DNA of 64,000 nucleotides from Streptomyces hydrogenans (lineage in GTDB: Bacteria; Actinomycetota; Actinomycetes; Streptomycetales; Streptomycetaceae): the NCBI RefSeq assembly GCF_014656075.1, contig NZ_BNBS01000019.1:23621-87620 (forward strand). The letters are read 5' to 3'. Made by a program: the position numbers and the translations under genes. Positions 8,504-15,417 of this stretch are shown here, in pieces; positions within the stretch are counted from its first letter, which is position 1, and each line of letters starts with the position of its first letter. The notes beneath the pieces were generated by a model, which searched no databases, was not told the origin of the DNA, and was given only the letters and a program-made list of their open reading frames with translations.

Positions 8504-9652
8504 TCAGAGCGCGGACAGGGCGGTGCGGACCGCCGCCAGGTCGGCGTCGGAGGCCAGGCCCGCGTGGTAGAGCCGGAGTTCGGTGGCGCCGTCGGCGAGG
8601 GCGCGGCGGGCGACCTCGGCGAGCCGGCCGGCGGCGCCGCCCATGCCGCCGACGACGGAGAGGTTGGCCGCGAGGGCGGCGCCGGACGGCGGGGTGTCGG
8701 CGAAGGCGGCGAGCCGGTCGGGCCGGGCCACCAGGCCGTCGGCCCGGCCGAGGACGTGCGCGGGATCGGTGCCCGCGTCGGCGCCGCAGCGGTACGGGTC
8801 CGGGTCGGCGTGCAGCAGGATCCGGAAGCCGGGCGGGGCGGCGGCCCGCACGGCCCCGACCGCGGCCTCCTGGAAGGAGCGGGCGGTCCGGGCGCGCCAG
8901 GCGAGCGCGGGCGCCTCCAGCGCGCCGAGGTCCCCGGCGGGGCCGGTGCCGGCCCAGACCGGCGCGAGGACAGCGCGGACGGCGGCGGCGAGCGCGGCCT
9001 GGTCGCCGCCCCCGTCCGCGTACCCCTGCCGGCAGTGCGGGCAGAAGCAGAGCGACAGCAGCAGCCGGTCGCGCTCACCGAGCGGGACGCCGCCGGTCTT
9101 GTCGTGGGCGTGCAGGTGGGCGTAGCCGTACCAGCCGCAGGACTCCAGCTCGGTGCCGGCGGCGCCGGGGCGGACGGCGGCCTCGGCGGCGAGGTCCACC
9201 AGGAGGGCGCGGACCTCGGGGTGGGCGATGCAGGGGGCCCACGGGTAGCGGTCGCCGTGGGCGTTGACGACGGAGGTGTCCGGATGCTCGGCGCCGAGCC
9301 GGGAGTTGTGGGCGAGGACGACCCAGCTGTGCACGTCGAGGCCGGCGCCGTCGAGCGCCTCGGCGGCCCGCGCCCAGGCGTCGCCGGGGGCCCAGTCGCC
9401 CGCCGGGTACTGGGCGAGCCGGCGGCCCGCCCAGCGGCCCGGGTCCGGCGGGTAGAGCACGGCGGCGTGCTCGGCGGTGACGACCCGTCGGCCGGGGTGG
9501 CGGGGGCTGAGCGCGCGGGTGGAGTGGTAGGCGGCGGCGAGGGTGACCTGCCGGACGCCGAGCCCGGCGAGGAGCGCGGGGGCGGCGGGGTCGCCGTCGA
9601 CGTCCCAGGGGTAGAGGAAGGCTCCCGTACGGGGGCGGGCGGGGGTGGTCAC
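8504..9652 (-). CDS. conserved protein of unknown function, glycoside-hydrolase-like barrel
   Basis: 382 residues with no signal peptide. The N-terminal pattern (FLYPWDVDGDP then GVRQVTLAAAYHSTRAL) and alternating beta/alpha character, with His/Asp/Glu-bearing strand ends (WVVLAHNSRLG, ESCGWYGYAHLH, ILLHADPDPY), suggest a TIM barrel like carbohydrate-active enzymes. A CFCPHC motif near residue 200 could bind a metal. I do not recognise a named family. I place the start at the GTG preceded by GGGAG with six bases spacing; a GTG nine codons further upstream has only a weak site. The gene is transcribed divergently from a uronate-dehydrogenase-like gene and appears to share its control, so a role in sugar-acid or glycan use is a reasonable inference. 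Confidence 0.65.
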   Translation of the reverse strand: MTTPARPRTGAFLYPWDVDGDPAAPALLAGLGVRQVTLAAAYHSTRALSPRHPGRRVVTAEHAAVLYPPDPGRWAGRRLAQYPAGDWAPGDAWARAAEALDGAGLDVHSWVVLAHNSRLGAEHPDTSVVNAHGDRYPWAPCIAHPEVRALLVDLAAEAAVRPGAAGTELESCGWYGYAHLHAHDKTGGVPLGERDRLLLSLCFCPHCRQGYADGGGDQAALAAAVRAVLAPVWAGTGPAGDLGALEAPALAWRARTARSFQEAAVGAVRAAAPPGFRILLHADPDPYRCGADAGTDPAHVLGRADGLVARPDRLAAFADTPPSGAALAANLSVVGGMGGAAGRLAEVARRALADGATELRLYHAGLASDADLAAVRTALSAL

Positions 9653-9690
9653 GGGCGCTCCCGGGAGTACGCGTCGCACAGGTCCTGGCC

Positions 9691-9706
9691 GTTCACATCC
9701 ATGAAC
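9691..9706 (-). promoter_or_regulatory. operator-like element downstream of the leftward promoter
   Basis: The sequence GTTCATGGATGTGAAC (read on the minus strand) has GTTCA/TGAAC arms and begins 10 bp after the minus-strand -10 box. A near-identical copy sits at the same place relative to the opposite promoter. Confidence 0.6.
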
Positions 9707-9715
9707 GACGCCCGA

Positions 9716-9745
9716 ACGCTAGCCCTCCCCCACGGCCCCGGTCAA
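9716..9745 (-). promoter_or_regulatory. promoter of the leftward barrel-like gene
   Basis: Minus strand TTGACC (9740-9745), an 18-bp spacer and TAGCGT (9716-9721) form a good vegetative-type promoter. It mirrors the rightward promoter in hexamers and spacing. Confidence 0.7.
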
Positions 9746-9772
9746 GACCGAAGCACCCGGTGGAACCGCGCC

Positions 9773-9802
9773 TTGACGGCCTCTCCGACCCCTCCCTAGC
9801 GT
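9773..9802 (+). promoter_or_regulatory. promoter of the rightward uronate-dehydrogenase-like gene
   Basis: TTGACG (9773-9778), an 18-bp spacer and TAGCGT (9797-9802). The -10 hexamer is identical to that of the divergent promoter. Confidence 0.7.
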
Positions 9803-9803
9803 G

Positions 9804-9817
9804 TCCACGTCCGTGAA
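9804..9817 (+). promoter_or_regulatory. operator-like element over the rightward start site
   Basis: TCCACGTCCGTGAA starts one base after the -10 box, so a bound protein would cover the transcription start. Its complement TTCACGGACGTGGA matches the other copy (TTCATGGATGTGAA) at 11 of 14 positions. Confidence 0.6.
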
Positions 9818-9863
9818 TGGCCGCCGACCGGCGGCGCGCGCCCCAGCCGAGGAGTACCCCCCG

Positions 9864-10685
9864 ATGCCCGCACCCCGCACCCTCCTGCTCACCGGTGCCG
9901 CCGGCGGCGTCGGCACCCTCATGCGGGAGCTGCTCCCCGCCCACGGCTACGCGCTCCGCCCGCTCGACGTCGTCCCCGTGCCCGGCGCGCCGGACGCGGT
10001 CGTCGCCGACCTCGCCGACCGCGCGGCGCTGCGCGAGGCGGTCCGCGGCGTGGACGCGATCGTGCACCTCGCCGGCATATCCCTGGAGGCCGACTTCGAC
10101 GCGATCGTCACGGCCAACGTCACCGGCCTGCACCACCTCTACGAGGCGGCCCGCGAGGAGGGCGTCCGCCGGGTCGTCTTCGCCTCCAGCAACCACGCCG
10201 TCGGCTTCACCCCCCGCCCGCGCGCCGGAGAACCGCCGGTGCCGGTCACCACCCCGCACCGCCCCGACACCTTCTACGGCCTCTCCAAGTGCTTCGGCGA
10301 GGACCTGGCGCAGCTCTACTGGGACCGGCACGGCATCGAGACCGTCTCGGTCCGCATCGGCTCCTGCTTCCCGGAGCCCACCTCGGTCCGGATGCTCTCC
10401 CTCTGGCTGAGCCCCGCCGACTGCGCCCGGCTGCTGCACGCGGCGCTCACCGCGGAGTCCGTCGGCCACACCGTGGTGTACGGCTCCTCCGCCAACACCC
10501 GTGAGTGGTGGGACCTGTCGACCGCGCGCGCCCTCGGCTACGACCCGCGCGACGACTCGGAGGCGTTCGCGGAGAAGCTGCTCGCCGAGCAGGGGGTCCC
10601 GGCCGAGGGCGCCCCCGACGACCTCTACCTGGGCGGCGGTTTCACCACTCCCACCCCGCCCCGCTGGCCGCACCCTGCCGCGTGA
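9864..10685 (+). CDS. NAD-dependent epimerase/dehydratase family oxidoreductase, uronate dehydrogenase-like
   Basis: 273-residue short-chain (extended SDR) enzyme. The Rossmann nucleotide motif GAAGGVG is at residues 11-17, the catalytic YGLSK (Tyr about 137, Lys about 141) follows, and SSNHAVGF near residue 112 is the segment typical of uronate dehydrogenases, which oxidise glucuronate or galacturonate to the aldarolactone. The ATG start has a GAGGAG ribosome binding site nine bases upstream. The promoter pair and matched operators shared with the divergent gene suggest one regulator for both. The substrate assignment rests on motif resemblance, and other sugar substrates are possible. Confidence 0.75.
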   Translation: MPAPRTLLLTGAAGGVGTLMRELLPAHGYALRPLDVVPVPGAPDAVVADLADRAALREAVRGVDAIVHLAGISLEADFDAIVTANVTGLHHLYEAAREEGVRRVVFASSNHAVGFTPRPRAGEPPVPVTTPHRPDTFYGLSKCFGEDLAQLYWDRHGIETVSVRIGSCFPEPTSVRMLSLWLSPADCARLLHAALTAESVGHTVVYGSSANTREWWDLSTARALGYDPRDDSEAFAEKLLAEQGVPAEGAPDDLYLGGGFTTPTPPRWPHPAA

Positions 10686-10742
10686 GCCGGGGCCGCGAGG
10701 GCCGGCGCTGCCGGGGCCGGTCGGGGACGGAGCGGACGTCCG

Positions 10743-10781
10743 CGGGCCCGGCCGGTGATACGGGGGAGCCGGCCGGGCCCG
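10743..10781. terminator. hairpin between convergent genes
   Basis: A perfect 13-bp stem (CGGGCCCGGCCGG / CCGGCCGGGCCCG) with a 13-nt loop lies between the uronate-dehydrogenase-like gene and the convergent AraC regulator. It is the only notable structure in this 229-bp gap. Confidence 0.6.
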
Positions 10782-10914
10782 GTTCGACGGCGCGCGCTGG
10801 CAGCGCCGGACGCCCCCACCGTAGGCCGCCACCAAGATCACCGCGAGCCGCGTAACGCGGCGTCTGTCCGGAATGCGCGGTCGACGGGGGCACGGCGGGG
10901 CGCACCGGCCCGCC

Positions 10915-11889
10915 TCAGGGCGAGGTCCGCAGCGTCCGGGACGGGGACTCGCCGAACTTCTCGCGGTAGTGCGCGGCGAAACGCCCCTGGTGCGCGAAGC
11001 CCCACCGCCAGGCGACCTCGCTCACGCTCACCTCGTCCGGCTCCGCCGCCCGCAGCTCCTCGCGGACCCGTTCGAGCCGGACCTCCCGGACGTACGCCAT
11101 CGGCGACATCCCGACGTACTCCCGGAAGGACTCCTGGAGCCGGCGGACGCTCACGCGCGCGTGGGCCGCGAGTTCGGAGGTGGTGAAGGGGTGCTCGGGG
11201 CGCTCCCGGACCGCGTCCATGGCCCGCTTGACCGGCGCCGGGCGGCGCGGCCCGCCGGGGTGGGCCAGCTCGTCCCGCCAGGGGTGCTCGGCGGCCAGCA
11301 GCAGCCCGTTGAGCAGCGCCTCCTGGAGCGGACGGGCGACCAGTTCGTGGTGGGCGAGGCCCTCCCCGGCGAGCGCCTCGGCGGCGACCCGGCGGGCGAA
11401 CCGCACCCAGCTGAGCCCGGGCCCCCGCGAGATGTCCAGGCGGGGCCGGAAGGCGAGGCCGCCCTGCGGCGGGCGGCCGAGCAGGCTCTCCAGCCGGTCG
11501 CGCAGCTCGGCCGCGCCGACCTTGACGGAGAGGATCCGCCCGTCGCCGCTCCACCGGTCGAGGAAGGTGTCCCCCGCGGGGTCGAGGAGCAGCGCCTCGC
11601 GGGCGGAGGCGTACGCGGCGGGGCCGCGGCCCTGGCGCATCTCCATGGTGCCGCTGAGCGGCGCGTTGACGTGGTAGGCGCCGAGTTCGCCGAAGCTCAT
11701 CCGGACGTCGGCCCCGCAGCTCAGGTCGCCGATGACGAGCGGCCCGAACTCGACGATGTCGAAGCGGGCCGCGAAGGATCGGTGCGCGTCCACGACGTCC
11801 ATCCGGCTCGCGTAGTAGCGCGCGTCGAGTTCCTGACGCGCCTCGTCGACGTCCCCGGTCGTAAAAGAGCTCCCACCCACAGCACCCAC
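10915..11889 (-). CDS. AraC family transcriptional regulator
   Basis: 324 residues. The N-terminal half (about 20-190) resembles the AraC_binding_2 ligand or cofactor domain, and the C-terminal 100 residues hold the double helix-turn-helix (HPFTTSELAAHARVSVRRLQ and VSEVAWRWGFAHQGRFAAHY). Such regulators usually control nearby or unlinked catabolic or stress genes; no target is evident here. The GTG start has no ribosome binding site but a TATCTT element seven bases upstream, suggesting a leaderless transcript. It is divergent from a small gene 54 bp away and might regulate it. Confidence 0.85.
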   Translation of the reverse strand: MGAVGGSSFTTGDVDEARQELDARYYASRMDVVDAHRSFAARFDIVEFGPLVIGDLSCGADVRMSFGELGAYHVNAPLSGTMEMRQGRGPAAYASAREALLLDPAGDTFLDRWSGDGRILSVKVGAAELRDRLESLLGRPPQGGLAFRPRLDISRGPGLSWVRFARRVAAEALAGEGLAHHELVARPLQEALLNGLLLAAEHPWRDELAHPGGPRRPAPVKRAMDAVRERPEHPFTTSELAAHARVSVRRLQESFREYVGMSPMAYVREVRLERVREELRAAEPDEVSVSEVAWRWGFAHQGRFAAHYREKFGESPSRTLRTSP

Positions 11890-11896
11890 GATGCGA

Positions 11897-11902
11897 AAGA
11901 TA
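11897..11902 (-). promoter_or_regulatory. -10 element, probable leaderless promoter of the AraC gene
   Basis: TATCTT on the minus strand ends seven bases before the GTG start codon, and no Shine-Dalgarno sequence is present. The -35 region is weak. Confidence 0.5.
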
Positions 11903-11943
11903 ATTCATATGACGGACCCGTCCGGAAACGGAAGGATGCGGGC

Positions 11944-12183
11944 ATGCCACGACCTCAGGGATTCGCGTATCTGGAGCTTCGCGACGGCTCCGTCGTCCTC
12001 ACCCACCACGGACGGCCCGCCGGGGTGCTGCGCGGCGACCGGGCGGCGAAGTTCCTGGCCGAGGTGGTGACCGGCGACGCCCAGCTGGTGATGGCCCGCT
12101 GGACCGGGGCGTACCGTTTCGGCAACGAGCGGCAGGCCCGGAACCACCCGCGTAATCAAGGTGGCCGAACCCGTCGCGGGTAA
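11944..12183 (+). CDS. small conserved actinobacterial protein of unknown function
   Basis: 79 residues, basic at the C-terminus (RNHPRNQGGRTRRG). The central part (YLELRDGSVVLTHHGRPAGVL, with G-R-P-A-G-V-L-R-G then AAKFLAEV) is a compact beta-hairpin plus helix pattern I have seen in many small Streptomyces proteins without known role. The ATG start has GGAAGG eight bases upstream. It is divergent from the AraC gene and 36 bp before the TerD gene. Confidence 0.6.
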   Translation: MPRPQGFAYLELRDGSVVLTHHGRPAGVLRGDRAAKFLAEVVTGDAQLVMARWTGAYRFGNERQARNHPRNQGGRTRRG

Positions 12184-12219
12184 GGGAACGGCAAAGGGAC
12201 CCGGATCGTTGAGCCTGGC

Positions 12220-13476
12220 ATGACCGCAATGACCCCCGGCTCGAACCTTCCTCTCACCGCCCCCCGCGTGGCGGTGGACGTCGCCGCCCCCGTGCGGCTC
12301 GACGTCTCGGGCCTGCTGCTCGGCGCCGACGGCAAGGTGCGCTCGGACGACGACTTCATCTTCTACAACCAGCCCGCGGGCCCCGGTGTCACCTACCGCT
12401 CCGGCGGCGGCACCGCGCCGGACGCGATCCTGGTGGACACCGGCGCCCTGCCCGCCGGCATCGAGAGGATCGTGGTCACGGCCAGCCCCGACGCCGCCGG
12501 CCAGACCTTCCAGGGCATCGAGCCCACCGCGACCGTCCGCGAAGCCGACAGCGGCGCGGTCATCGCGACCTTCACCCCGCCGCAGCTGGCCACCGAGACG
12601 GCCCTGGTCGTCGTCGAGATCTACCAGCGCAACGGCGCCTGGAAGGTCCGCGCCGTCGGCCAGGGGTACGCGAACGGCCTGGCCGGCATCGCGACCGACT
12701 TCGGCGTGAGCGTGGAGGAGGAGCCCGCCGCCCCGGCCGCCGTCGCTCCCCCGGCCCCCGCCGCCCCGCCGGCGCCGCCCGCGCAGCCCCCGCTGGTGAC
12801 GCCCCCGGGTGCGGACGACCCGCGCTTCGCCTTCGGCGCCCCGGCCGCCCCCGCGCCCGTCCCGCCGGCCCCCGCCGCGGCCCCTGCCCCGGGCACCGGA
12901 AAGATCAACCTCGACAAGGGCCGGGTCAGCCTCCAGAAGAACCAGACGGTCTCGCTGGTCAAGGGCGGCCGGCCGCTGCTCTCCCAGGTGAAGATGGGCC
13001 TCGGCTGGGAGCCCGCGTACCGGGGCAAGGACATCGACCTGGACGCCTCGGTCATCGCCTTCGGCCCCCAGCGCAACCACCTGGACAGCTGCTACTTCGG
13101 CAAGCTGAACATCCTCGGCGGATCGATCCGGCACTCGGGCGACAACCTGACGGGCGAGGGCGGGGGCGACGACGAGGTCATCACCGTGGACCTCGGCCGG
13201 CTGCCGGCCGACGCCACCGGCCTGGTCTTCACCGTGAACTCCTTCTCGGGACAGAAGTTCACCGAGGTCGCCAAGGCGTACTGCCGGCTGCTCGACGCGG
13301 CGACCGGCGAGGAGCTGGTGCGCTTCGACCTGACCTCCGCCGAGCCGCAGACCGGCGTGATGATGGCCAAGCTCATCAAGCAGTTCTCCGGCGAGTGGGA
13401 GATGACCGCGATGGGCGAGTTCGTGAAGTCCCGGACCGTCCGGGGCATGGTGAAGCCGGCCGCCCAGGGGCTCTGA
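12220..13476 (+). CDS. two-domain TerD family (tellurium resistance/stress) protein
   Basis: 418 residues. A divergent TerD-like domain (about 15-165), a long Pro/Ala linker (about 166-225) and a canonical TerD domain (about 228-415) with the conserved GKDIDLDASVIAF and GGDDEVITVDLGRLP segments, whose Asp residues bind calcium in this family. TerD proteins are cytosolic or membrane-associated and linked to tellurite, colicin and phage stress and, in Streptomyces, to differentiation. Here it stands alone without other ter genes. The start is uncertain: two in-frame ATGs (12220 and 12229) lie close together and neither has a strong ribosome binding site. Confidence 0.88.
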   Translation: MTAMTPGSNLPLTAPRVAVDVAAPVRLDVSGLLLGADGKVRSDDDFIFYNQPAGPGVTYRSGGGTAPDAILVDTGALPAGIERIVVTASPDAAGQTFQGIEPTATVREADSGAVIATFTPPQLATETALVVVEIYQRNGAWKVRAVGQGYANGLAGIATDFGVSVEEEPAAPAAVAPPAPAAPPAPPAQPPLVTPPGADDPRFAFGAPAAPAPVPPAPAAAPAPGTGKINLDKGRVSLQKNQTVSLVKGGRPLLSQVKMGLGWEPAYRGKDIDLDASVIAFGPQRNHLDSCYFGKLNILGGSIRHSGDNLTGEGGGDDEVITVDLGRLPADATGLVFTVNSFSGQKFTEVAKAYCRLLDAATGEELVRFDLTSAEPQTGVMMAKLIKQFSGEWEMTAMGEFVKSRTVRGMVKPAAQGL

Positions 13477-13495
13477 GCGGGCCGGCCTCCCCCGG

Positions 13496-14512
13496 TCAGA
13501 ACAGCGCGCTGTAGGCGTTGAGGGCGGGCTGGCCGCCGAGGTGGGCGTAGAGCACGGTGGCGTCGCCGCCGATCTCCCCCCGGTCCACCAGGTCGATCAG
13601 CCCGGCCATCGACTTCCCCTCGTAGACGGGGTCGGTGACCATGCCCTCGGTGCGGGCGGCCAGCCGCATCGCGTCGAGGGTGGCCTCGTCCGGGATGCCG
13701 TAGACGCCGGCGTGGTAGCGCTCGTCCAGCTCCACGTCGGCGCCGGTCAGCTCCCGCTCGACGCCGATGAGGGCGGCGGTGTTCCGGGCGATCCGGGTGA
13801 TCTGCTCGTGCGTCGGCCCCGGCTTCGCGGAGGCGTCGATCCCGATGATCCGGCGCGGCCGGCCGCCCTCCTCGGCGAGCGCGGCGAAGCCGGCGACCAT
13901 ACCGGCCTGGGTGGAGCCGGTCACCGAGCAGACCACCACCGTGTCGAAGAAGACGCCCAGCTCCCGCTCCTGCTCGGCCACCTCGTAGGCCCAGTTCGCG
14001 AAGCCGAGGCCGCCCAGCGGATGGTCGGAGGCCCCGGCCGGGATCGCGTACGGCTTCCCGCCGCCCTCCTCGACCTCGCGCAGCGCCTGCTCCCAGCTCT
14101 CCTTGAAGCCGATCCCGAAGCCCGCGCGCACCAGCCGCACGTCGGCGCCGGCGAGCCGGCTGATCAGGATGTTGCCGACCTTGTCGTAGACGGAGTCGGG
14201 CCACTCGACCCAGCTCTCCTGCACCAGCACGCACTTCAGCCCGGCGCGGGCGGCGACGGCGGCCACCTGCCGGGTGTGGTTGGACTGCACGCCGCCGATG
14301 GAGACGAGGGTGTCGCAGCCCTGCGCGAGGGCGTCCGCGACCAGGTACTCCAGCTTCCGGGTCTTGTTCCCGCCGTACGCGACACCGGAGTTGCAGTCCT
14401 CGCGCTTGGCCCAGAGGGCCGGGCCGCCGAGGTGGTGGGCGAGCCGTTCGAGGGGATGGACCGGGGAGGGTCCGAAGAGGAGCGGATAGCGGTCGAAGTC
14501 GGTGATCGGCAC
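13496..14512 (-). CDS. acdS: 1-aminocyclopropane-1-carboxylate (ACC) deaminase
   Basis: 338 residues, exactly the usual length of ACC deaminase, a PLP enzyme that splits ACC to 2-oxobutanoate and ammonia. The PLP lysine is K50 ([10 protein letters not shown]), the nucleophilic serine is S77 (GGVQSNHT), and the discriminating residues Y297-E298 (TDPVYEGKS) and L325 (YAHLGG) are present, separating it from D-cysteine desulfhydrase. The GTG start has a GGGAGAG site eight bases upstream. It lies 81 bp downstream of a GntR gene on the same strand, the usual actinobacterial arrangement for acdS, with no separate operator visible in between. The enzyme supplies nitrogen and lowers plant ethylene in plant-associated strains. 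Confidence 0.93.
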   Translation of the reverse strand: MPITDFDRYPLLFGPSPVHPLERLAHHLGGPALWAKREDCNSGVAYGGNKTRKLEYLVADALAQGCDTLVSIGGVQSNHTRQVAAVAARAGLKCVLVQESWVEWPDSVYDKVGNILISRLAGADVRLVRAGFGIGFKESWEQALREVEEGGGKPYAIPAGASDHPLGGLGFANWAYEVAEQERELGVFFDTVVVCSVTGSTQAGMVAGFAALAEEGGRPRRIIGIDASAKPGPTHEQITRIARNTAALIGVERELTGADVELDERYHAGVYGIPDEATLDAMRLAARTEGMVTDPVYEGKSMAGLIDLVDRGEIGGDATVLYAHLGGQPALNAYSALF

Positions 14513-14593
14513 GGGCGGCTCTCCCTGGGTGGCGGACGGGACGGCGGGGCGGGTGGTACGGCTCCGAGGGCGGCGGCGCGCCGGCGGCGCGGG

Positions 14594-15289
14594 TCACGCC
14601 TCCGCGGGCGCGGGGATGCCGGTGACCTCGGCGACCTCGGTGGCGTCGTCGGCCAGCTGCTCCAGGGCGGCCCAGATCTCGCTGGTGATCCGCACGGCCT
14701 CCTCCGCGTCCCCCGCGGCGCAGGCGTCGATGAGGCGGGCGTGCAGCTCGGCGGAGCCGCAGCTGCCGGAGTCCCCGAAGAGCCGGCGCTCGACGCGGCG
14801 GATCAGCGGGGTGTAGCGGTCGATGGTGGCGGCGGCCGCGTGGTTGCCGCTGGCGCCGACGAGGACCTGGTGCAGCTCGTCGTCGGCGGCGAGGGCGGCC
14901 TCGACGTCGGAGGCGCGGACGGCGGCGGCGAACCGCTCGTTGGCCTCGCGCATGGCGCGGATGGCCTCGGGGCCGAGCAGCGGCACGGCGGTGCGAGCGG
15001 CGAGCTCGTGCATCACCCGCACCACGGAGGCGGCGTCCCGGACGATCCGGGTGACCGGCCGGGTGACCCGGGTGTAGCTCTGCGGTTTGGTCTCGACGAG
15101 CCCCTCGACGGTGAGCCGGGCGAGGGCGTCGCGGACCGGCGCGCGGGAGAGGCCGAGCCGGTCGGCGAGGTCGGCGTCCTTCAGGAGGGCGCCGGGGGCG
15201 AGGTCGCCGCGCACGATCGCCTCGCGCAGCGACTCGTAGGCCCGGTCGCGCAACAGGGTCCGGCCCACGGGCCGCAGAGCGTCGTCCAT
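14594..15289 (-). CDS. GntR family regulator (FadR/FCD subfamily), likely regulator of acdS
   Basis: 231 residues. N-terminal winged helix (about 12-78; RAYESLREAIVRGDLAPG then LADRLGLSRAPVRDALARL) and an all-helical FCD ligand domain (about 90-220; metal-type His in DDELHQVLV and ELHARLIDAC). GntR genes beside acdS are a known feature of Actinobacteria, so control of ACC deaminase is likely. Its own start codon lies inside a 13-bp-arm palindrome, pointing to autoregulation. No Shine-Dalgarno is visible; a TAACCT element sits eight bases before the ATG, suggesting leaderless translation. Confidence 0.88.
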   Translation of the reverse strand: MDDALRPVGRTLLRDRAYESLREAIVRGDLAPGALLKDADLADRLGLSRAPVRDALARLTVEGLVETKPQSYTRVTRPVTRIVRDAASVVRVMHELAARTAVPLLGPEAIRAMREANERFAAAVRASDVEAALAADDELHQVLVGASGNHAAAATIDRYTPLIRRVERRLFGDSGSCGSAELHARLIDACAAGDAEEAVRITSEIWAALEQLADDATEVAEVTGIPAPAEA

Positions 15290-15318
15290 GGACTGACAGG
15301 TTAGATGTCAGTCCATGG
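15286..15318. promoter_or_regulatory. long palindromic operator overlapping the gntR start codon
   Basis: Arms CCATGGACTGACA (15286-15298) and TGTCAGTCCATGG (15306-15318) are perfectly complementary over 13 bp with a 7-bp spacer. The left arm includes the gntR ATG, and the -10-like TAACCT (15298-15303, minus strand) is largely in the spacer. It is a strong candidate autoregulatory site. Confidence 0.8.
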
Positions 15319-15329
15319 AGCCGACAGGG

Positions 15330-15373
15330 GATGCGGGAACCTGGCGGGAACCCGACGTGAACCCGACGCGAAT
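15330..15373 (-). promoter_or_regulatory. PHO-box-like array upstream of gntR-acdS
   Basis: Four abutting 11-bp direct repeat units read on the minus strand: ATTCGCGTCGG, GTTCACGTCGG, GTTCCCGCCAG, GTTCCCGCATC. PhoP sites of Streptomyces are tandem 11-bp units with a GTTCACC core. The units point toward gntR. Confidence 0.6.
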
Positions 15374-15417
15374 CCTCACCGTTCCCCCGCGGGAGGAGGC
15401 CGGTCGGGTCCGGGGCG

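Noticed and set aside
13496..14512. D-cysteine desulfhydrase as an alternative to ACC deaminase
   Set aside because: The diagnostic Glu and Leu of ACC deaminase (E298, L325) are present, length matches, and a GntR gene is adjacent.
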